DNA from: Cladopsammia gracilis
Lineage: Eukaryota > Cnidaria > Anthozoa > Scleractinia > Dendrophylliidae
Length of the DNA stretch: 64,000 bases
Assembly (NCBI GenBank): GCA_022457155.1
Contig: JAJGOT010000047.1
Coordinates: 1,980,501 to 2,044,500 of the forward strand
Direction of reading: 5' to 3'
This document shows positions 60,308 to 64,000 of the stretch, piece after piece. Below the pieces are notes generated by a model. The model was not told the origin of the DNA and searched no databases. It saw nothing but the letters and a program-made list of their open reading frames with translations. A program made the translations under genes and the position numbers. Position 1 is the stretch's first letter; every line of letters starts with the position of its first letter.

Positions 60308-60500
60308 GCAGGACGTGCGTTTCTCGAAACTCCCGAAAACTTTTCGGTCCCGAAAGCTATTTTTTTTAATTGAAGTTTTTAGCCCAGAAATCAGCTAAAT
60401 TTGTGTAGTAAACGTAAGATTTTATTGCTTAGCTTTCAAAATCAACAAAAACCGAATCTTTATTGGTAAACATTCTGCATGTAACACAGCTTTTGTTTTT
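60308..60500. repeat. Partial copy of the 12296 MITE
   Basis: GTGCGTTTCTCGAAACTCCC and the AACTTTTCGG that follows match one arm of 12296-12545. The other arm is absent or decayed. It lies upstream of UBXN1. Confidence 0.6.
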
Positions 60501-60618
60501 ATTTCTTTCACAATTCCCAGCTCACAAACTTCCGCCGCGCCCCGAGTAACAGCTGGACATTAGAAACAAAAGACTTGGAAGTCTTGGAGATGTTTTAAAC
60601 TGCAGACCAAATCGATGA

Positions 60619-60810
60619 TAGCCTGTTCCAGGCGTTCAGATAGTGGGGAAAGCGCGAATAGTTGGGGAAGGCGCGAAGAAAAGCGAGCGAAAAAAAGCGG
60701 GGAGATTGGGGAGAGGAAACTCTTCCCGCATGTTTTTCGTTCGCTTTTCTTCGCGCCTTCCCCAACTTTTAGCGCTTTTCCCACTATCTGAACGCCTGGA
60801 ACAGGCTAAC
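60619..60810. mobile_element. Palindromic MITE with TCGATGA target duplication
   Basis: TAGCCTGTTCCAGGCGTTCA and its complement form arms of more than 80 bp (including GCGCGAAG...CTTCGCGC). TCGATGA occurs just outside on both sides (60612-60618 and 60811-60817). A 7-8-bp duplication fits hAT-like insertion. ORFs in it are mirror artefacts. Confidence 0.85.
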
Positions 60811-60813
60811 TCG

Positions 60814-61137
60814 ATGAACGATGTGAAACAAAACAATTGTCACTTGATAACTGACTTGATAACTGATTATAAACTGAAATCTCAATACTGCGACGAGCTA
60901 GAGCTACAACGGTAAGTAAGGGTGGGGGGGGGGGTACTCCCTTATCTCAGTGGTCTTAATCGATTTCATTCATTTTTGTCTATATTTACATGGCATATTG
61001 TCTTAACAGGATAACCACAAGCCGAATTTTAAGCAGCATTTTGTTGGCGCTAACTTCCGTTGACAATAAAGCCAATGGGAAATCGGAATTCTATCTTAAA
61101 CGGAGCGGGAAAATCAAAGAGTTGTGTTTTAAACAGG
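60814..61137 (+). CDS. Putative two-exon ORF, unrecognised (partial)
   Basis: Exon 60814-60911 starts with ATG (MNDVKQNNCHLITDLITDYK) and ends ELELQ + CG before gtaagtaag. An acceptor at 61010 (cttaacag/GATAACC) continues in frame as RITTSRILSSILLALTSVDN and KSEFYLKRSGKIKELCFKQ before another good donor (CAGG/gtaagg). Both donors and the preserved frame support real exons, giving 75 aa so far. No family is recognised and the following exons were not found. The start lies immediately beside a MITE, so the true 5' end may have been altered. Confidence 0.35.
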
Positions 61138-61189
61138 GTAAGGGTTTGAGTGGCCTGGCCGCACTTCCCTATCCCAGCGTATGTCGAGT

Positions 61190-61224
61190 ACCCCTCCCCC
61201 CCCCCCCCCCCCCCCCCCCCCGCC
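61190..61224. repeat. Poly-C tract
   Basis: Homopolymer-like C run of about 30 bp, with length likely unstable and assembly uncertain. It separates the putative exon from the inverted GPCR tail copy. Confidence 0.9.
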
Positions 61225-61244
61225 GGGTGACGAGCTTCGCAACC

Positions 61245-61307
61245 AGGGCGCTGTTCGCAACTGAGTACAAGATTAAAAAAGCAGTGAGAAGAATGTTCAA
61301 GTTCTAA
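61245..61307 (+). pseudogene. Inverted fragment of a GPCR C-terminus
   Basis: LFATEYKIKKAVRRMFKF then a stop on the plus strand resembles the end of the neighbouring minus-strand GPCR (YSVRNKKFRKAMRRMFKF, stop at 61484). The nucleotide run AGAATGTTCAAGTTCTAACA is shared exactly. The fragment lies tail to tail with the gene, about 175 bp from its stop, so it is an inverted partial duplicate or the remnant of a second receptor. Confidence 0.65.
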
Positions 61308-61309
61308 CA

Positions 61310-61470
61310 CTTTTTCAACCAATCAAAAGTAAAACCAATACCAATCGTGACTTGCCTGCACGCGTTTTCCCGCGCTTGACTGGTTCATTGGATTGTCTGT
61401 GCCTGTTGCGATTGGCCAGCGTGATTACTTTGGTTATTGGTCGACTTACGACACTCAATTGACTCAACCT
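61310..61470. repeat. CCAAT-rich dispersed element, fifth copy
   Basis: CCAATCAAAAGTAAAACCAA, CAATCGTGACTTGCCTGCAC and TTCCCGCGCTTGACTGGTTC match the family at 14435 and 44338. It lies between the GPCR stop and the inverted tail fragment. Confidence 0.65.
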
Positions 61471-61483
61471 GGTAATGTCCGTG

Positions 61484-62860
61484 TTAGAACTTGAACATTC
61501 TTCTCATTGCTTTCCTAAATTTCTTATTTCGAACAGAGTAAACAAAAGGATTGCATAAGGCTGTTATGGTGTACACGTTGTTGACCCAAAGAATCACCAC
61601 ACCGCTGGAAGGCGGACCTTTGAAGGTGTAGTAGACGTTTTTTATCCAAACAGGAAAAAAGCAGACCAGAAGAGCACCGATGACAATGCTGACATCTCTT
61701 GCAGCCTTGCACTCTTTCAGAATTTTAACCAAACCTTCTCGACAATCGGCTAAAGACTGGGATGAAGGCAACGGTGGAACGTGACCGAAGAAAAGTTCCC
61801 CAGTTGCGTCAAACTGATTCGTCATTTCTGGATCTTCTTCTTTGTTCATCATATGGGGATAACTGCGACTTCGCTCTGAGTCATCTGACCAACGTTGGTT
61901 ACCATAGTTATCTTGGTTACCATAGTTATTTTGGTTACCTTGGTTACCTTGATTACCATGGTTACCTTGGTTACCATGCTGAGAAGACCAGTCTGAAGAA
62001 CATCCAGCACATGGTTCGAAATCCTCGTCTTCAAGGCTGTCTTGAGAGGCTTTACGAAGAGTCTTCTTCCACAGCTCAGATGGGTCTGGACCGGCAGCTT
62101 CTCTAGCAATCACTTGATCCGTTTTCTGACACGCTTCTTCCTGACTTCGAGCGGCTGTATTTACTTCATCTTGCGGTCGACAGTTAATTACGTTACGATT
62201 GGTTAATTGGTCGACATGCATCTTCTGGCCATCTTTCTCGTCATAAATCCTGTTCATATTTCTAAGTCCAATGTTCACTTCTCGTTCAAACCCTCTTGAT
62301 ACTCTAATCACTTTGTAGTTCAACACGAAAATAAATACAATTGGCACAATGAACGACATGATCAGAAATGGAAAGGTTGTCTCAGGATCCCACCGCTGTC
62401 CACAAACGTAAAGTAATGGTTTGTACTCAAAGGCCCCCCAACCAAAAAATGGGCCAAGAGACATTACGGTTGGTAGAATCCACAGCACTGAGATGGAGAT
62501 TACAACCTTTTTCAGCGTAATGCAGCGGTCATAGGTGAGTGGATGCTTGACTATGGCTTGGTATCGTTCATAGGAAACCCCACAGAGATGAAGGAATGTG
62601 TTGACGTACAGAACTCGGACGAGGAATGCCGAGAAATGACACAACTTAACGCCAAAGATCCATTCTTTGTATGCCACTGAAACCGTCCGGGGAGCTAAGA
62701 CGAGAGTTGTGAAGATGAAATCAGACAGCGCCAAGCTTGCCAAGATAAAATTTCTCATGTTGTGGAAACGTCTGTTCAAAGCAAGAACAAGCATGACTAG
62801 GAGATTCCCGATAAATGCTGTGACTATGACAATCACATTGAATATGAAATAAGCAATCAT
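61484..62860 (-). CDS. Class A (rhodopsin-like) G-protein-coupled receptor
   Basis: From the first ATG (62860) the product is 458 aa with seven membrane spans. Family markers are GN19 in TM1, LALSD47 in TM2, W67 and C74 before TM3, YER99Y at the end of TM3 (in place of DRY), W-containing TM4, a long third intracellular loop (about 200-390), and NP438FVY in TM7 followed by the basic helix-8 segment RNKKFRKAMRRMFKF. The loop carries a GNQ/GNH repeat run encoded by a GGTTACC-type microsatellite (61897-61980). The frame remains open for 34 codons upstream without ATG, and that part (with an N-T-N-I-T glycosylation motif) could come from a spliced 5' exon (acceptor near 62955). The ligand cannot be told. 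TM sequences resemble amine, melatonin or opsin-like receptors only in general. Confidence 0.88.
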   Translation of the reverse strand: MIAYFIFNVIVIVTAFIGNLLVMLVLALNRRFHNMRNFILASLALSDFIFTTLVLAPRTVSVAYKEWIFGVKLCHFSAFLVRVLYVNTFLHLCGVSYERYQAIVKHPLTYDRCITLKKVVISISVLWILPTVMSLGPFFGWGAFEYKPLLYVCGQRWDPETTFPFLIMSFIVPIVFIFVLNYKVIRVSRGFEREVNIGLRNMNRIYDEKDGQKMHVDQLTNRNVINCRPQDEVNTAARSQEEACQKTDQVIAREAAGPDPSELWKKTLRKASQDSLEDEDFEPCAGCSSDWSSQHGNQGNHGNQGNQGNQNNYGNQDNYGNQRWSDDSERSRSYPHMMNKEEDPEMTNQFDATGELFFGHVPPLPSSQSLADCREGLVKILKECKAARDVSIVIGALLVCFFPVWIKNVYYTFKGPPSSGVVILWVNNVYTITALCNPFVYSVRNKKFRKAMRRMFKF

Positions 62861-63059
62861 TTTCCGCTTGGCAGGAATTGCTTTCACTTCTAATTTAATT
62901 CCAATTCCAATGTTAGGCAGGGAAATTCTTGTTATGTTGGTGTTTTGTGACCGTGCTAATCATGAGATCGACACAGGTGGGCACATTTAAGAACTGATTG
63001 CCAATAAGAATAACGATTTTTGATTTTTTTGTTATTCACTTCCGGTTCTTAGATTATTT

Positions 63060-63240
63060 TTTTGCCGAAACTTATCAGTTCACACGTAGGCGACTAGTCG
63101 CCTCGTGTGTGCCGACTTTGATTAAGCGGCCTTCAAAGTGGCTAAGGTACACCAGAGTTACTGCCGATTCGAAATATCATTAATAAAACGTTTTAGCTGT
63201 GTGGAGCTAGAAAACTATCGACACTCACTATAAGTTCCGT
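63060..63240. repeat. Left part of segmental duplication copy B
   Basis: Matches 13495-13690 in the same orientation (GTGTGTGCCGACTTTGATTA, AAATATCATTAATAAAACGT, CTATCGACACTC). With the following gene copy it forms a duplicate of about 0.8 kb. Confidence 0.85.
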
Positions 63241-63325
63241 TTATTTTTTATTGATTTGAAAACTCCTCGCTTGCTCTAATACCCTCCAACATCAATATGA
63301 GCGTTGTGAATCTTGTTGTGAAGTT
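63240..63325 (-). repeat. Tandem duplicate of paralog B 3' end
   Basis: About 87 bp covering the last codons and 3' flank is repeated: TTGCTCTAATACCCTCCAAC at 63271 against the same region at 63357. The outer copy is a dead partial. Confidence 0.8.
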
Positions 63326-63360
63326 CCATTTTTTATTGATTTCAAAATTCCTCATTTGCT

Positions 63361-63870
63361 CTAATACCCTCCCACGTCAATATGAGCGTTGTCAATCTTG
63401 CTGACCTTGTCCGGAATAAGCTCTTGTCGTGATTCAACGTCCACATGAGTGGCTTTCTTGACTCTTTTGGCCAGAGTCTGCTTCCACTGATACCAACAGC
63501 ATGTGATAGCAAACGCCACGGCCATAAACACCAAACATCCCACGAAAATAGAAATCGCCACAAATTTCGGACACCTGTGGTTGGCTGCAAACCATCTGTG
63601 AAAACCATTCCTTGAGTGGGGACCTTTTTTGCTTTGATCTCTTGAAGCCAAACGCAAATGTGACGGCCCTGGTACGTGAGCTTTCTTTCTGTGTACATGC
63701 TCTTCAGAAGATCTTTTCAATCTTGTGAGAGCTAGCGTAGTGTCTTTCTTTTGCATCGTCTCATCTTCAAAACTGCTTGATAAGGGTCCTTCTTGCTCAT
63801 CGTGGAAACGGGAAAGTGGTAAGCTTGCCGTCAGCTGGATTACAAAGAAAAGACTAAATAAAACGAAGAA
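63361..63870 (-). pseudogene. Single-pass membrane protein, paralog B, with damaged 5' end
   Basis: Very similar to the gene at 13727-14254 from SLFFVI(Q)LTASLPLS onward: ectodomain with KLKR/RLKR and HRKK, membrane span FVAISIFVGCLVFMAVAFAI, tail to DNAHIDVGGY. Differences include a two-residue insertion (LA) after WKQT and a shortened segment after SRFH. The position of the start codon in paralog A is here replaced by a GTC/TCT-rich microsatellite reaching 64000, and no in-frame ATG precedes the mature region. Either it is a pseudogene or it uses an upstream exon beyond the window; the pyrimidine-rich tttatttag before SLFF could act as an acceptor. The open frame is otherwise intact. Confidence 0.6.
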
Positions 63871-64000
63871 AAGAAGAAGACGACGAAGGACGATGACGAC
63901 GACGACGACGAGAAGACGAGTTGACGACGACGAGAAGACGACTAGACGACTAGAAGACGACTGCAAGACGACGAGACGACTAGAAGATGACTAGACGACT
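63870..64000. repeat. GAC/GAA-rich microsatellite at window end
   Basis: Repeated GACGAC, GAAGAC and TAGACGACT units with no unique sequence. It has overwritten the 5' end of paralog B and runs off the window. Confidence 0.9.

Noticed and set aside
61762..62106. 114-aa plus ORF opposite the GPCR
   Set aside because: Shadow of the GPCR third-loop repeat on the other strand.

Overview
The window is animal nuclear DNA, most likely from an anthozoan cnidarian such as a stony coral. The organism call is inference. It rests on small phase-consistent exons with GT-AG introns, an AT-rich background crowded with short palindromic transposons, Penelope-like and LINE remnants and tRNA-derived SINEs, and the character of the proteins. 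There is no operon-like or prokaryotic organisation.

Three genes were rebuilt exon by exon, with every splice phase agreeing. (1) RRP36, an rRNA-processing factor: + strand, nine exons, 15251-20279, 251 aa. (2) A type 7 acid phosphatase (ACP7/PAPL, purple acid phosphatase family): - strand, eleven exons, 46309 down to 38628, 372 aa. All seven metal ligands are present; the last ~65 aa were not found. (3) UBXN1/SAKS1, an adaptor of the p97-ubiquitin system: - strand, twelve exons, 60034-48101, 328 aa. It has UBA, C2H2 finger, coiled coil and UBX in order.

Also present are a class A GPCR in one exon (62860-61484, -); a cysteine-rich, probably GPI-anchored secreted protein (about 9041-11093, +) whose first exon was not found; and two paralogous single-pass membrane proteins (13727-14254 and 63361 to about 63870, both -) lying in a segmental duplication about 49.6 kb apart. 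A SAP-domain exon at about 36469 sits inside a terminal-inverted-repeat element. Weaker candidates are a two-exon + strand ORF at 60814-61137 and a two-exon - strand ORF at 34942-34677.

Layout: 0-6.7 kb is a retroelement and foldback-element graveyard with a nested duplication. 6.8-8.9 kb holds short repeats and a TIR element with a tRNA-like core. 9-11.1 kb is the secreted-protein gene. 11.3-13.1 kb is repeats. 13.7-20.3 kb has membrane paralog A and RRP36, divergently arranged. 20.4-38.4 kb is gene-poor: MITEs, a 2.8 kb TIR element, a 36-bp satellite, an inverted duplication, and a second satellite sharing a motif with a distant region. 38.6-46.3 kb is ACP7. 46.7-47.6 kb is repeats. 48.1-60.0 kb is UBXN1, with introns full of minisatellites, including a 272-bp higher-order array. 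60.6-64 kb holds the GPCR, an inverted copy of its tail, and membrane paralog B.

The genes do not form a common pathway. I found no clearly new molecular system. The most distinctive observations are the paralog pair with a damaged start in copy B, the SAP-bearing TIR element, a GC-AG intron that ACP7 requires, the 272-bp higher-order repeat, and palindromic elements carrying CRE-like sites inside ACP7 introns.
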